Notes: generated from the letters alone by a model not told the origin. Shown: positions 26,019-36,937, counted from the stretch's first letter. The stretch is 64,000 bases of DNA from Limibacter armeniacum (GCF_036880985.1 NZ_JBAJNO010000009.1:930001-994000), one strand, 5' to 3'. Numbers and translations: made by a program.

Positions 26019-28067
26019 TTACCAGATTTTCACTCTTTCACCCTCAGGCAAATACAGTGAATCTCCTTCACTGATTGCAAATGCCTCATAGAACTCAGGA
26101 ATGTTTCTTACAACACCGTTTACACGGAACAAAGCAGGTGAGTGTGGGTCTGTTTTTACTTGTGTACGCAGTGCTTCTTCTCTGTATTTGGCTTTCCAGC
26201 ATTGTGCCCAGCCCATAAATACACGTTGCGTACCAGTAAAGCCATCCATCACTGGTGCTTCTTTGTCTCCCAAGCTCATTTGGTAAGCTTTCAAGGCAAT
26301 ACTCAAACCACCCAAGTCACCAATGTTTTCACCCAAAGTGAATTCACCGTTTACATGCAGGTCATCCATTACTTCAAAGCTGTTGTACTGGCTCACCAAT
26401 GAACCTGTTCTCTTCTTAAACTCTTCCATATCGTGTTCGGTCCACCAGTTTCTCAGCACACCGTCACCATCAAAAGTGCTACCCTGATCGTCAAAGCCGT
26501 GACCAATTTCATGACCGATTACACCGCCAATTGCACCATAGTTAACAGCATCATCAGCATTCATATCAAAGAAAGGAGGCTGAAGAATAGCCGCAGGGAA
26601 TACGATCTCGTTCATTGTTGGGTTGTAGTAAGCATTCACAGTCTGAGGTGTCATGCCCCACTCTGCTCTGTCTACTTTCTCACCAATTTTCGCCATGTCC
26701 TTGTCATACTCCACAAGACCTGCTCTCTGAAGGTTACCATAAAGGTCGTCACGTTCAATTTCCAAAGCAGAGTAATCTTTCCACTTGTCAGGATAACCGA
26801 TTTTAGGAGTGAATTTCTTCAACTTGTCCAATGCCTGCATCTTGGTTTCTGCACTCATCCATTCCAGGTCATTGATACTTGCCTCGTACGCACCCAACAG
26901 GTTTTGTACCAGTTCCAGCATTCTTTCTTTTGCCTCAGGAGAGAAATGCTTTGACACATATACTCTACCAATCACTTCACCCAATGAACCGTTTACTGCA
27001 CTAACAGCTCTTCTCCACATTGGTCTCTGCTCTTTAACACCACTAAGTGTCTTAGAGTAGAAGTTAAAGTTTTGCTCATCCAGTTCAGATGTCAATCTTG
27101 AAGCTACCTCGTTCAGAGCTTTCCACTTCAGGTAGTTTTTAATAGTTGCCAGCTCTGTATTTGAGATTACATCGCTCACCCCAATTACAGCTGAAGGAGT
27201 TGTTACGATGATATCTTCTACAGGTTTTGCTTTTGCTTCTGCCAGGAACTGCTTGAAATCCACATCACTCATCAGCTGATCCAATGAGTCGATCGAGAAC
27301 TTGTTATACAGTTTCTGCATATTTCTAGTATCCTCTTTCTTCCAATGTATTTTCGCCAATGCTGTCTCCAGCTCCATGATACCTTCGGCTGTTTGCCCAT
27401 CAGCAGGTAGCTGCGCCAATTCAAACATTTTGGCAATGTGCGCTACATATTCTGAACGGATTTCAGCCATTTTTGGAGAGTCCTCCAGATAATATTCACG
27501 GTCTGGCAGACCCAATCCGCTCTGACCAGCATACAGTGAGTAAACATTAGGGTCCTTAAAGTCAGAATAAACAAACAGACCTAATGGCATAGAAAAGCCT
27601 TTTCTGTTAGCGTACCCAAAGTAAGCTGATAGTTCACTCTTATCTTTGATGGCATCGATTTTAGCAAACTCTGCTTGAACAGGTGAAATACCTACCTCAT
27701 TTCGCTTCTCCATATTCATGTAAGAAGCGTACAGGTCTCCAATCTTCTGCTCATCTGAGCCTTTTGCATTCTCACTTTTGGCAGCTTCTTCAATGATGTT
27801 TTTCACAGCTTCCTGAGATTGATCTCTCAGTTGTTGGAATACACCATAGCTTGACTTGTCTGATGGAATTTCAGTCTTGTCAAGCCAAGAGCCATTTACA
27901 TACATCTGAAAGTTGTCGCCAGGGCTTACAGTCGTGTCCATGTTTTCTAGAACAAGACCTGAAGTCAATACTTTTGCTTCCTCTTGCTTAGGGGCCTCTG
28001 TATTACAGGCACTGATTGCCGCTCCTGCAAACAGGACAGAAAGTACCTTTGCGTAATTGGATTTCAT
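26019..28067 (-). CDS. M13-family metallopeptidase lipoprotein (neprilysin/PepO-like)
   Basis: The 682-residue protein has a lipoprotein signal (AAISAC, Cys20), the N-terminal M13 domain, and the zinc domain with HEIGH (His519, Glu520, His523) and Glu580 in GENIGDLGG, with Asp584 four residues on. NAYYNP and the C-terminal CW-type motif end (VRNIPEFYEAF, then GERVKIW) are typical. It is a zinc endopeptidase that cuts oligopeptides, probably in the periplasm or at the outer membrane. All catalytic residues are present. The gene stands alone. Confidence 0.95.
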   Translation of the reverse strand: MKSNYAKVLSVLFAGAAISACNTEAPKQEEAKVLTSGLVLENMDTTVSPGDNFQMYVNGSWLDKTEIPSDKSSYGVFQQLRDQSQEAVKNIIEEAAKSENAKGSDEQKIGDLYASYMNMEKRNEVGISPVQAEFAKIDAIKDKSELSAYFGYANRKGFSMPLGLFVYSDFKDPNVYSLYAGQSGLGLPDREYYLEDSPKMAEIRSEYVAHIAKMFELAQLPADGQTAEGIMELETALAKIHWKKEDTRNMQKLYNKFSIDSLDQLMSDVDFKQFLAEAKAKPVEDIIVTTPSAVIGVSDVISNTELATIKNYLKWKALNEVASRLTSELDEQNFNFYSKTLSGVKEQRPMWRRAVSAVNGSLGEVIGRVYVSKHFSPEAKERMLELVQNLLGAYEASINDLEWMSAETKMQALDKLKKFTPKIGYPDKWKDYSALEIERDDLYGNLQRAGLVEYDKDMAKIGEKVDRAEWGMTPQTVNAYYNPTMNEIVFPAAILQPPFFDMNADDAVNYGAIGGVIGHEIGHGFDDQGSTFDGDGVLRNWWTEHDMEEFKKRTGSLVSQYNSFEVMDDLHVNGEFTLGENIGDLGGLSIALKAYQMSLGDKEAPVMDGFTGTQRVFMGWAQCWKAKYREEALRTQVKTDPHSPALFRVNGVVRNIPEFYEAFAISEGDSLYLPEGERVKIW

Positions 28068-28205
28068 AATTGAACTGTTTTAACTAAAAATTTTAATTGA
28101 CACTTTAAGCGATTGCTTCTAAGTTAAATTGTAAAAATCCAATATAATATTTAATTATGAATATCCTATTCACAATGAATCCTTTGATAATAGAATAAAT
28201 CAAAA

Positions 28206-28246
28206 AATAAAAGCGCAAGTCAACCTAATGACTTTGCGCTTTTCTG
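28206..28246 (-). terminator. Terminator of the six-hairpin glycosidase gene
   Basis: AAAAGCGCAA pairs with TTGCGCTTTT (28209-28243) with an A-run on the left, giving a T-run on the minus strand just after the gene ending at 28270. Confidence 0.85.
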
Positions 28247-28269
28247 ATATGATAGTTGGTTGAAAGAAA

Positions 28270-30945
28270 TTACTTTTTAATGACCCGTAAATGATCTACC
28301 AATGCAGTGTTAATTTCTACATTCATATTTTCATTGTAATCTTCAAAATTAAGAGAAACTGTATTCTTCCCTTTCTTCAATGTTATAGCCCAAGCATTGG
28401 AATATGCCCAACTTGACCATTCATCTGTCCCCCTCTGAGCCATTACGACTGTTCCTACTGCTTCTCCATTTACCCCCAATGTCCGAAGGGCACACATATT
28501 ATCTGTATTCCATGCTCCACTGCCATTCGCATATCGAAAGTCGATAAAGTATTCACCTGCTTTGGGTGCATTGATTGTCCAGCTAAGGTTTTTATTCGCT
28601 TCTTTAGAGGTTTCGACAGCCCCCTTGCCCGTAAATCCTGTAACTTTTCGTTTGGTTGGCACCACCACTGATTCTGCTTCAATTAGCTGTTGAACTGACG
28701 GTAAGAAAACCTTAACAGGCTCAGCTATAAATGACCAATACCCTGCCTGATCTTTGGCTGCCACTGTATATTCAGCATAAGTCCCTGATGCTTTTACCTC
28801 AAGACTTGTTTTCTCAGTTTGCTCTACTTCTTCCCCATTTTTGAAAACATGGTAACTGGCAGCTCCTTCAATGGCTTTCCATTTGAGTATTCCATTTTCA
28901 TATGTTACTTCAGGAGTTGTCAACGCAAACTTATTTTTAACCAAAGTAAACTTGCTGTCGGCAGAAAAGTCATTATTGACTAATTCAATATCAATAGTAT
29001 GTTCTCCACTAAGGTTGGCCAGAAACTCAGGTTTGGCTTCTTTACCATCCAGCCTAAACGACTTGATCTTAGAACCAAAGCCCTTCAACGAAATATTCAG
29101 AACAGCATTTCTGTATTTGAAATTGGTTAGTGTTTTAGCACCATCATAAGCTTTAGGTACTGCGGGCGTAAATGTAATTCTGTCTGGGTGGTAGTGTATT
29201 CCAAACAACACCTTATATACCATTCCCAAATGTCCGGCTACACTCCACAACTGATAATCCGAATTCAATTCTGTAGCAAAATCGCCATCCTCTGCTACCA
29301 TATTCTCTTTATTGGTTAAGAAGAGTGCTGAAGCACGATAAACACTTGCCAATCCATGTTCCAAAGCTTTTCCATTTTCTACCTTTGCAGCTGCCATATT
29401 ATAGAATGACTGTACAAATGGCCAAATCCCATTGTTATGGTATGGACGGATGCCATCAATCTGCGGATAAAAACATGGTGTTCCATAAGGTACATTGGGC
29501 ACATTACTGACAATTTCCGCTTGCTTATCCCGAGGTGCCACATCATACAACACAGCCAAGGCTTCTCCCAAAGCTTCAGCTCTTGGCAAAGTGATCATGT
29601 AATTTCCCCCATATTTATACATGGCATAAAAGCCTTTATCCTCTTGCCACAGCTCCTTATTGATGGCTTGTTTTAGATCTACAGCTGCCTTTCTGTACTG
29701 ATCCGCAGGCTCACCCAACTCTTTTGCCATTTTAGCGAGGATGTTCCATGTCGCATAATGTACCACATTTGTTCCTAATGCTTCTGTTTGGGAAATGCCG
29801 ACATTATCCATCCAACGAGGGTATTCCTGCTTTCGCCAATCAAGAAAAGAGGTTTCTCCCTTAACTAGCCCATCTTTAGCCATTACATTCTTGAAATCAT
29901 CCTCTACAGTATTTCGGATTATTTCAAAAGCTTCTTTCAGCCATTGCTTATCACCTGTAATACAGTAAAGTTCCCAAGCAGCCAATGACCAAGTGGTTCG
30001 GTCTGTAGAAACAGGCCAAGCCCCACCTGAACCTGTATCTTGCACAATACGATTACGCTTTACTTTCTTACGCAATGAGGTGATACTTCTTTGAGGTTCT
30101 ACAGCTCCCATACCCAACACAATCGCATAGCTTACATCTCTGGTCCAGACACCATCCCACTTTTTACCTGTACGGAAAGTGCCGTCTGCTTCAGATAATT
30201 TGATAACCTCATCCAAAGTCAGGTTGTAGAGAGCGTCTTGCAACGGCATTCCACTTTTGTACTGCGGGTATCCACTGATATCGTTTTCCAACTTCCAACT
30301 ACTGTCAGTATGGGCATCAGGATTTTCGGCATTCATGACTAAAGTAATCTCATAAATGCCATCACCGTCAGGATCTTTCAGTTCATTGCTTAAGTTTTCA
30401 AAATCCCAATTCAAAGGGGCACTTCCACCTGCGATAAACACTCCCTGAAAATCAGACTTCGCCACCTTATCTCCTTGACTATCCTCATAGTAACCCTTTT
30501 CCTCAAAGGCTTTCAAGACATCTCGCATGTCCAAACGGAAGGTCACTTTTGTGTTTTTTTCTAAGTAATCTCCCTCTGAAACCTTATTCTGATCAGCATG
30601 ATGTTTCCCAAACTTGATAATAGGAGTCTGATAACTACCGCCTTCAGGAATGATAATTACACTGTGATTTTTTCCATAAGGCAATTCATTGTCCTTACGG
30701 TTTAAGCTAAACTTGAACTCCACTTTTCGGTCATACGCTTCAGCAGTAGGACTGATATAATTAGAGACCATTTCTGTACCTGACTTTGCAGAAGCAGTGA
30801 AATCACCCTGAGTAACCTTATTGGGATAGATAGAGAATGCTTCGCTACTAAATAGAGCGTCTGATGAGTTTTTGGTTTGTGAACCGCAAGCAGCAAGCAA
30901 AATGGCAGAGAGATAAACAAGTGCCTTGGGCTTGAAGGAAATCAT
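28270..30945 (-). CDS. Six-hairpin glycoside hydrolase lipoprotein with C-terminal CBM
   Basis: An 891-residue surface or periplasmic lipoprotein (LLAACGSQ, Cys20). After an N-terminal beta domain (about 40-235) comes an (alpha/alpha)6 catalytic region (about 240-650) with WDGVWTRDVSYAIVLGMGAV, GGAWPVSTDRTTWSLAAWEL and YHNNGIWPFVQSFYNMA, as in GH63/GH15-like or MGH1-like enzymes. A fibronectin-like domain (about 665-745) and a CBM6/35-like domain (about 750-891, starting IEAESV) follow. It probably trims alpha-glucosides made by the upstream amylases, which is inferred from context. It is the last gene of the leftward SusC1 unit, 207 bases after SusE1. Confidence 0.8.
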   Translation of the reverse strand: MISFKPKALVYLSAILLAACGSQTKNSSDALFSSEAFSIYPNKVTQGDFTASAKSGTEMVSNYISPTAEAYDRKVEFKFSLNRKDNELPYGKNHSVIIIPEGGSYQTPIIKFGKHHADQNKVSEGDYLEKNTKVTFRLDMRDVLKAFEEKGYYEDSQGDKVAKSDFQGVFIAGGSAPLNWDFENLSNELKDPDGDGIYEITLVMNAENPDAHTDSSWKLENDISGYPQYKSGMPLQDALYNLTLDEVIKLSEADGTFRTGKKWDGVWTRDVSYAIVLGMGAVEPQRSITSLRKKVKRNRIVQDTGSGGAWPVSTDRTTWSLAAWELYCITGDKQWLKEAFEIIRNTVEDDFKNVMAKDGLVKGETSFLDWRKQEYPRWMDNVGISQTEALGTNVVHYATWNILAKMAKELGEPADQYRKAAVDLKQAINKELWQEDKGFYAMYKYGGNYMITLPRAEALGEALAVLYDVAPRDKQAEIVSNVPNVPYGTPCFYPQIDGIRPYHNNGIWPFVQSFYNMAAAKVENGKALEHGLASVYRASALFLTNKENMVAEDGDFATELNSDYQLWSVAGHLGMVYKVLFGIHYHPDRITFTPAVPKAYDGAKTLTNFKYRNAVLNISLKGFGSKIKSFRLDGKEAKPEFLANLSGEHTIDIELVNNDFSADSKFTLVKNKFALTTPEVTYENGILKWKAIEGAASYHVFKNGEEVEQTEKTSLEVKASGTYAEYTVAAKDQAGYWSFIAEPVKVFLPSVQQLIEAESVVVPTKRKVTGFTGKGAVETSKEANKNLSWTINAPKAGEYFIDFRYANGSGAWNTDNMCALRTLGVNGEAVGTVVMAQRGTDEWSSWAYSNAWAITLKKGKNTVSLNFEDYNENMNVEINTALVDHLRVIKK

Positions 30946-31152
30946 GTTGAAGTAATATTTTGTTGAAGTGTGTTATTAGAATAATTCTATTTACAAGATC
31001 TTTTTTCAAAACCAAATAAGCAATGACTTAAGGCAGGAGTAACAAAATTGACGTGTAAACTGTAGAATTGATGGTGTGAATGGTCTTTTGACCTTTTCTT
31101 ACCAATTAAAAAAATTGAAAGCTTGACTTTTGTTTTAAGGGGAAATGCCCAA

Positions 31153-32178
31153 TCAGTTTCGTATTATTTCATAGCGATAGAAAGGTGTTGTATCCAAGTT
31201 TAAGATCACGGTATAATTTCCTTCTTCTGTAACAGGAATAGCCTGTCCGCCAGCTTCCAAAATGCTATCCGGCTGATTATCACCAAACCTCAAATTATCA
31301 GAATCATTTCCCCTAAACTGAAAACTTCCTGATGTCAACATTACACCTTCAGCTTTCCAAACCCTTTCTTCCCTGTTGAACTCCATAGAAATATCCTCTC
31401 CTATTGCTGTCCCTACTATTACCCAATCTGTTTTCAACATTTCATACGTCAAGGAATTTAAGTCTACATTCAATCGGTAATATCCCGCTCCTTCACTTAC
31501 AGGAATCGCTACTTCATTATCACTAATAAGTGCACCTATCATTCCATCTGGATCCTGACCATATTCATATTCCAATACAGGGGCAGGAGTCATCTTAAAA
31601 GAGTCTACCAAGTACAGGTAGCCTTCATATATATTATCTCCATTCACAGACTTAATGACATCGTTATCATTAAACGCTGTTCCATTATGAGTCCCGATTA
31701 CCCATAATGTCATATAAGGAACCTTAAAAGAATAAGGCTCTACAATAAAGCTTTCGGTTGTTGAATAGAGTGTATCTATTTTTGGTAAATCTCCTCTTGA
31801 CACAACCCTTAGGTCTAAGTTATGAGCAAACTCCCCTGACAAGCCCATAGAAAGTAGTGTACTATTTAGGGTACTAACCATTATGTCTATACTGTCTGCG
31901 ATTGTCTCCGCCAATTCTGTGGATGTACTAAAACCATCATTAGACAACTCTAGAGTATAGATAACCGGAAAGCCTGCATTATAATCAGCCTCATCCCATG
32001 AAACTGTTTCCCAAATCTGATCCGCGTTTTCTACAGAAAGTTGATAACTCGTTTCAAATATTGTGTTAAGTGCAGGTGCGGTAGGTTCACTTGAGAGTTT
32101 GACTATATCATCATCACTACAGGCAAAAAAAAGCAAGGCGATCATCATCAAATATTGCTTGCTTATAAAATGTTTCAT
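31153..32178 (-). CDS. SusE/SusF-like outer-membrane binding lipoprotein (SusE1)
   Basis: A 341-residue lipoprotein (LLFFACSDDD, Cys20; SDDD is a surface-export type signal). The N-terminal region from residue 28 looks like the SusE fibronectin-type domain (APALNTIFETSYQLSVEN). Two C-terminal beta modules follow, starting near residues 155 (TLWVIGTHNG) and 250 (DWVIVGTAIG), each like the starch-binding modules of SusE/SusF. It lies 86 bases downstream of SusD1, in the classic susCDE order. It likely holds glucan at the cell surface. Confidence 0.82.
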   Translation of the reverse strand: MKHFISKQYLMMIALLFFACSDDDIVKLSSEPTAPALNTIFETSYQLSVENADQIWETVSWDEADYNAGFPVIYTLELSNDGFSTSTELAETIADSIDIMVSTLNSTLLSMGLSGEFAHNLDLRVVSRGDLPKIDTLYSTTESFIVEPYSFKVPYMTLWVIGTHNGTAFNDNDVIKSVNGDNIYEGYLYLVDSFKMTPAPVLEYEYGQDPDGMIGALISDNEVAIPVSEGAGYYRLNVDLNSLTYEMLKTDWVIVGTAIGEDISMEFNREERVWKAEGVMLTSGSFQFRGNDSDNLRFGDNQPDSILEAGGQAIPVTEEGNYTVILNLDTTPFYRYEIIRN

Positions 32179-32264
32179 CTTATCACCAATAAATCAGTAA
32201 GCGATCCATAAGAATCGCTTACTGTTTTCCTTATATAATTCAAGCTTTACATTATGTTATAATA

Positions 32265-33893
32265 TTAATAGCCTGGGTTCTGAATCAACCTTGGATTGGC
32301 TGTAATATCCGTTGTAGGAATTGGCATCAGGTCATATCGCTCAGGAACATCAGACCCTTCCAATACACCACCCTTTAAAGGCCAATCATAGCCGGACACA
32401 AACTGTCCAAAACGGATTAAGTCTGTTCTTCTATGACATTCCCAGTACAACTCTCTTGCTCTCTCATCCAAAATAAACTGTAAGTCTACATTGGAAACTG
32501 GTGCCACTCCTGCTCTATCCCGAATTTCGTTGAGATAATCCAAGTGAGCACCTGAAACGGCTTCTCCTAGTCTCAAGTCTACTTCAGCTGCCATCAGGTA
32601 AGCATCTGCTAATCGGAAAACTGGAGCATTCACATCTGAAAAACCTTGGTTTCCACCTCCTCCAGCTACACCTTCACGGGTTTTATTTTTAAACTTAATT
32701 ACCGCATACCCTTGAGTAAACTGGTCTTGTTGCTGTATCTCCAATGTCTGACCATCTGTATAAAACAACGCTCGGGCATCACCTGCACTAAATTTCTCAA
32801 CCAATGCAGAAGTAGTTCTGTTACCACCCCAACCTGAGTTGGTACCGTAATCAGAAGGGATCATACTACCTCCAATAGAAGCATTGACGATATAGGTAGT
32901 ACCTCCAAAAGATTGAGAATTCAATCCATCAAAGTTTATTGAGAAGATAATCTCATCATTGCTTCTATAGTTGTCTGCAAGGAATAGAAATTCATAAGGA
33001 TGATAAACATCTCCTGCTGCGGCAGTGGTAATCAATGAAAAACCGCCTTCATCAATCACTTTATCTAAATAAGTTCTCGCACTCTCATACATTGTCGCAT
33101 TTTCACTTCCAAGATAAACTGCATGATTCAAGTACAATTTTGCTAAAAGCATCCAACCTGCAGCCTTGTCTGCACGACCAATTTGAAGTGTTCTTGGGTC
33201 TCCCAATTGTGGTGACTCTGCATTACCATCTCCAACAATATCCAGTAGTTCACTTTCAAGATAATTGAATAGCTCAGGTCCTCTTTCATCTTCACCTGCT
33301 GGTAGAGGCAAATCTCCTCCTATAGCTGTCTCTTCTGTTGTAAATGGTATTCTGTTTCCAAAAAGATCCAATGCATGCCAATAAGCAAATGCTCTCAGAA
33401 AACGTGCTTCTGCAATATATGTATCGGCATTTTCCCAATCTTCTTGAACTACATTATTGGCTTGTCTCAAATACTCATTAGCGACAGATACCTGATACAG
33501 TGCCCTGTAATAGAATGAACGGATAAACTCATTGGCAGAAGTCCAAGTCACTTGACTCATTCGTGGCAGGTTACCATCATTCCAACCATTTACCGCTTCA
33601 TCCGTAGGCAGTTCCTGACAAACAAAGAAACCTCTCCAATACTGGCTATTACCTTCGTCAAATCCTTCAAGGTCTCCGTTTCCTGCAGGTCCTTCCTGTC
33701 CTGAAACTGCAAATCCTGCATATATTTTCATTAGCCCACTCAAGAAAGCATCTTCATCTTCATATACCTGTTCTGCTGCTTTTTGATCAGGGTCCACTGG
33801 ATCAATATCCAAATCATTTACACATGCCGAAAACGACATGACCAAGACCAGAAAAATGGCCTTCCAAATTATATTAATGTGTTTGTTGTTCAT
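32265..33893 (-). CDS. SusD/RagB-family nutrient-binding lipoprotein (SusD1)
   Basis: A 542-residue outer-membrane lipoprotein (SFSACVNDLD, Cys24). The TPR-like SusD fold is shown by the N-terminal FLSGLMKIYAGFAVSG, the EARFLRAFAYWHALDLFGNRI segment, and the C-terminal DERARELYWECHRRTDLIRFGQ hallmark. It forms the lid on SusC1, captures oligosaccharide and hands it to the transporter. It starts 11 bases after the susC1 stop codon, so the two are co-translated from one transcript. Confidence 0.95.
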   Translation of the reverse strand: MNNKHINIIWKAIFLVLVMSFSACVNDLDIDPVDPDQKAAEQVYEDEDAFLSGLMKIYAGFAVSGQEGPAGNGDLEGFDEGNSQYWRGFFVCQELPTDEAVNGWNDGNLPRMSQVTWTSANEFIRSFYYRALYQVSVANEYLRQANNVVQEDWENADTYIAEARFLRAFAYWHALDLFGNRIPFTTEETAIGGDLPLPAGEDERGPELFNYLESELLDIVGDGNAESPQLGDPRTLQIGRADKAAGWMLLAKLYLNHAVYLGSENATMYESARTYLDKVIDEGGFSLITTAAAGDVYHPYEFLFLADNYRSNDEIIFSINFDGLNSQSFGGTTYIVNASIGGSMIPSDYGTNSGWGGNRTTSALVEKFSAGDARALFYTDGQTLEIQQQDQFTQGYAVIKFKNKTREGVAGGGGNQGFSDVNAPVFRLADAYLMAAEVDLRLGEAVSGAHLDYLNEIRDRAGVAPVSNVDLQFILDERARELYWECHRRTDLIRFGQFVSGYDWPLKGGVLEGSDVPERYDLMPIPTTDITANPRLIQNPGY

Positions 33894-33904
33894 GGTGTCT
33901 GGGT

Positions 33905-36900
33905 TTAGAATGATAGATTAACGCCTAGCAAGTAAGTTCTCGGACGTGGATAAAAGTTGTTGTCAATACCTATAGTAGAAACACCATCTTCATCAATGTT
34001 GTTAACTTCTGGGTCGATTCCATCATAATCCGTAATGACAAACAGGTTATTGACAGTTGCATAAACCCTTGCATAAGAAGTCTCTCCAAAAATCTTATCG
34101 AAGCTATAACCTAAAGAGATATTATCCAGACGGAAGAAAGAGGCATCTTGTACATAATAGTCAGAGAAGTATTGTGGAGCTTGGAAACGGGTATCATAAA
34201 TATCAGAGGTCACATTTCTCAAGTACTGACCAGAAGTCTGTAACTTATTAAGATAGGCACCTTCCGAATCCACATTGTTGTAAACATAGTTTCCAAAGTT
34301 TGCACGTCCTGTTGCACTAAAGTCCCAGCTTCTATATGTAAGACGTGTCGTTAAACCAAATAATGCTTTTGGTGCAGGCTGCTTGTATTGTCTTTTATCT
34401 GCATCGTTTATTGCGCCATCATTATTTCGGTCCACATACACTCCTTCAACAGGTTTGCCATCATCATCATATACTTGTTCAAATACAAAGAAAGAGAAGG
34501 CTGGATGTCCTACACTATGTATCTGTATTGTGTTACCTGTACCTCCGGCAATATCACCTGTCAATACGCCCAAGTAATTTGGATCGTCCACATTGGTCAG
34601 CTTTGTGATCTCATTTTTGTTATAAGTGAAGTTCACTCCAATTTCCCAGAACCAATCCTCATTTTGAATGGCATTATAATTCAGCGCGAACTCGATACCT
34701 TTGTTTTCCAGACTACCCACATTAGTGATCAACTCATTACTCAGGTTTGAACCCGAAGCCACAGGAATCTGGTTAAGCAAGTCATCAGTTTTCCGGTAAT
34801 AGAAGTCTAACAAACCATTCACCCTATCGTTGAAGAAACCGTAATCAATACCAACGTTCCATGTTGTGGTTTCTTCCCATTTCAAGTTAGGGTCAAACTC
34901 TTCTGGTCGCAGTGTAGCAAATTGAACCTTCTCAAAAGTTCCATCATTGTTGTATAAAACATAATTGGCTGTAGGCTGGCTTCTGGTGTATACACTTCGG
35001 TAACCAAAGTCCTGCCCAATATCCTGCTGTCCTGTTACACCATAACCTGCTCTAAGCTTCAGTGTACTTACTTTTTCAGAATCGTTCAGGAATGGCTCAT
35101 TACTGATATTCCAAGCTAAAGCTAGAGATGGAAACAACCCCCATCTTTCATCGTCTCCAAAGCGTGAAGAACCATCATTACGCAAGGTGAAAGTTAACAG
35201 GTATTTGCTTTTCCATGTATAATTCAATCGACCAAAGAAAGATACCAGTCTGTACTTTGTTTTATCAATTGCCAAAGGGCTTCGCACTCTTGGTTCTAAG
35301 ACTCCTTGGTCATTCAGTACTGAGTCTCCAAAAACCTCCATAGACCTATCAGACACATCAAACTCCTGCCAAGAGTAACCTGCCAACACTGACAAGTTCG
35401 ACTCTATATCTGGGAACTCTTTTTCATAAGCCAAGTAGAATTCCAACAGCTTGTTTCTCTTATACTGTGAGTAGTCTTGGAATGAGCCCGTTTCATAAGC
35501 TGCCGCATCATAAGAAGCTCCAGGCAGATTATCTACTTCGCCATCTGAATCAGACCAGTCATACCCAAGGTTCAGGTTAGCACGAAGAGCAGGTAAAAAG
35601 TGGAAGCGGTAATCCAACTGAATATTACCCAGTGAACGCCAAACCTCTGATCTATCGTCCTTGAAGGTTCTGTAGGCTACAGGGTTAAATGGAGCAATCG
35701 GATTGGGGTTTCCTGCTGCATCTGCCCAAAAGAACAACTCACCATCTTCATCTCTGACAGGTTGTGTAGGGTCCATATTGATTGCATTACCAATAGACGC
35801 CTGATCTGCAAACCGGTTCTTAATATACATCCCTTTAATCGACAGGTTGATTTTCAAGTGACTGTCAAACAGTTGAGGATTAAGGTTGATATTACCAGTC
35901 CAACGCTCCAAGTTAGTTGGTCTTAAGGTACCGTCTGCATTGTTATAACCTATGGATACCCTATAAGGCAATACTCCTTGGTTGATTGAACCAGACACCG
36001 CTACATTGTGCTCCGTTGCCCAAGCTTTCTTAAATATTTCATCCTGCCAATCAGTATCGGCATCTCCCATCAAGCCAATTATATTGGGGTCGTTTGCAAA
36101 TTGTTCGTTGATTAAGGCTCTGTACTCCGTACCATTCAAGACATCTATATCTTTTGTCGGTACTGCCAAAGAAACATTACCTGAGTAATCTACCGTTATC
36201 TTGTCACCTCGTCCTTTTTTGGTGGTGATGATAATAACCCCATTGGAAGCCCTTGAACCATAAATTGCTGTCGAAGAGGCATCCTTTAGCACTGTAAAAG
36301 TCTCAATATCATTTGGGTTAATGGTATTCAAAGGGTTACGCATACCTGCTACATTGTCATTATCAATTGGCACACCATCGATAATGATTAGGGGGTCATT
36401 GGTAGCTGTAAGCGATGAACCACCCCTGATACGAATAATGGCTCCTGATCCTGGTGCACCACCCGCTGTCGTAATCTGAACGCCGGGTATTTTACCATTC
36501 ACAAGCTCTTGAGGGGATGCTACAGCACCTTTGTTAAACTCATCTGTAGAAACCGATTGAACGGCACCTGTCAAATCTTCTTTCTTAGCAGTACCGTAAC
36601 CAATCACCACCACTTCTTCAAGCTGTTCGGCATCCACTTCCATCTGCATATTAATATTCGTTTGAGTCCCTATCTGGACCTCCTTAGGCAAGTAACCTAC
36701 ATAGGAAAAAACCAAAACACCATCACTGGGCAGGTTAAGTGTATATTTACCATCAAAATCTGTAATGGTACCATACTGGGTATTCTTGAGCTGAATAGAG
36801 ACACCTGGTAAAGGCTGTCCATTTTCATCTACTACCTCTCCACTAACAGTCCGTTCTTGTGCCAATACCATCAGGGGCATCATCAGCACGAGTAACATTG

Positions 36901-36937
36901 TTGCGAGGCAATGAAATAAGTAGCAATTCTTCTTCAT
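33905..36937 (-). CDS. SusC/RagA-family TonB-dependent transporter (SusC1)
   Basis: The 1010-residue outer-membrane protein has a signal peptide ending MVLAQ, a carboxypeptidase-D-like domain (VSGEVVDENGQPLPGVSIQL), a TonB-box region (EEVVVIGYGTAKKEDLTGAV), a plug domain (NGKIPGVQITT, VLKDASSTAIYGSRASNGVI) and a long beta-barrel ending in Phe. It imports oligosaccharides with TonB energy, working with SusD1. Plug details are close to SusC3 and to starch-type SusC. Promoter elements lie in the gap to the terminator at 37281. Confidence 0.95.
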   Translation of the reverse strand: MKKNCYLFHCLATMLLVLMMPLMVLAQERTVSGEVVDENGQPLPGVSIQLKNTQYGTITDFDGKYTLNLPSDGVLVFSYVGYLPKEVQIGTQTNINMQMEVDAEQLEEVVVIGYGTAKKEDLTGAVQSVSTDEFNKGAVASPQELVNGKIPGVQITTAGGAPGSGAIIRIRGGSSLTATNDPLIIIDGVPIDNDNVAGMRNPLNTINPNDIETFTVLKDASSTAIYGSRASNGVIIITTKKGRGDKITVDYSGNVSLAVPTKDIDVLNGTEYRALINEQFANDPNIIGLMGDADTDWQDEIFKKAWATEHNVAVSGSINQGVLPYRVSIGYNNADGTLRPTNLERWTGNINLNPQLFDSHLKINLSIKGMYIKNRFADQASIGNAINMDPTQPVRDEDGELFFWADAAGNPNPIAPFNPVAYRTFKDDRSEVWRSLGNIQLDYRFHFLPALRANLNLGYDWSDSDGEVDNLPGASYDAAAYETGSFQDYSQYKRNKLLEFYLAYEKEFPDIESNLSVLAGYSWQEFDVSDRSMEVFGDSVLNDQGVLEPRVRSPLAIDKTKYRLVSFFGRLNYTWKSKYLLTFTLRNDGSSRFGDDERWGLFPSLALAWNISNEPFLNDSEKVSTLKLRAGYGVTGQQDIGQDFGYRSVYTRSQPTANYVLYNNDGTFEKVQFATLRPEEFDPNLKWEETTTWNVGIDYGFFNDRVNGLLDFYYRKTDDLLNQIPVASGSNLSNELITNVGSLENKGIEFALNYNAIQNEDWFWEIGVNFTYNKNEITKLTNVDDPNYLGVLTGDIAGGTGNTIQIHSVGHPAFSFFVFEQVYDDDGKPVEGVYVDRNNDGAINDADKRQYKQPAPKALFGLTTRLTYRSWDFSATGRANFGNYVYNNVDSEGAYLNKLQTSGQYLRNVTSDIYDTRFQAPQYFSDYYVQDASFFRLDNISLGYSFDKIFGETSYARVYATVNNLFVITDYDGIDPEVNNIDEDGVSTIGIDNNFYPRPRTYLLGVNLSF

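Noticed and set aside
26433-26954. 173-codon plus-strand frame
   Set aside because: Antisense to the M13 peptidase, whose zinc site is intact.
31091-31106. GGTCTTTTGACC palindrome followed by T residues
   Set aside because: The T-run is on the plus strand, but both neighbouring genes run leftward, and the stem is only 4 bp.
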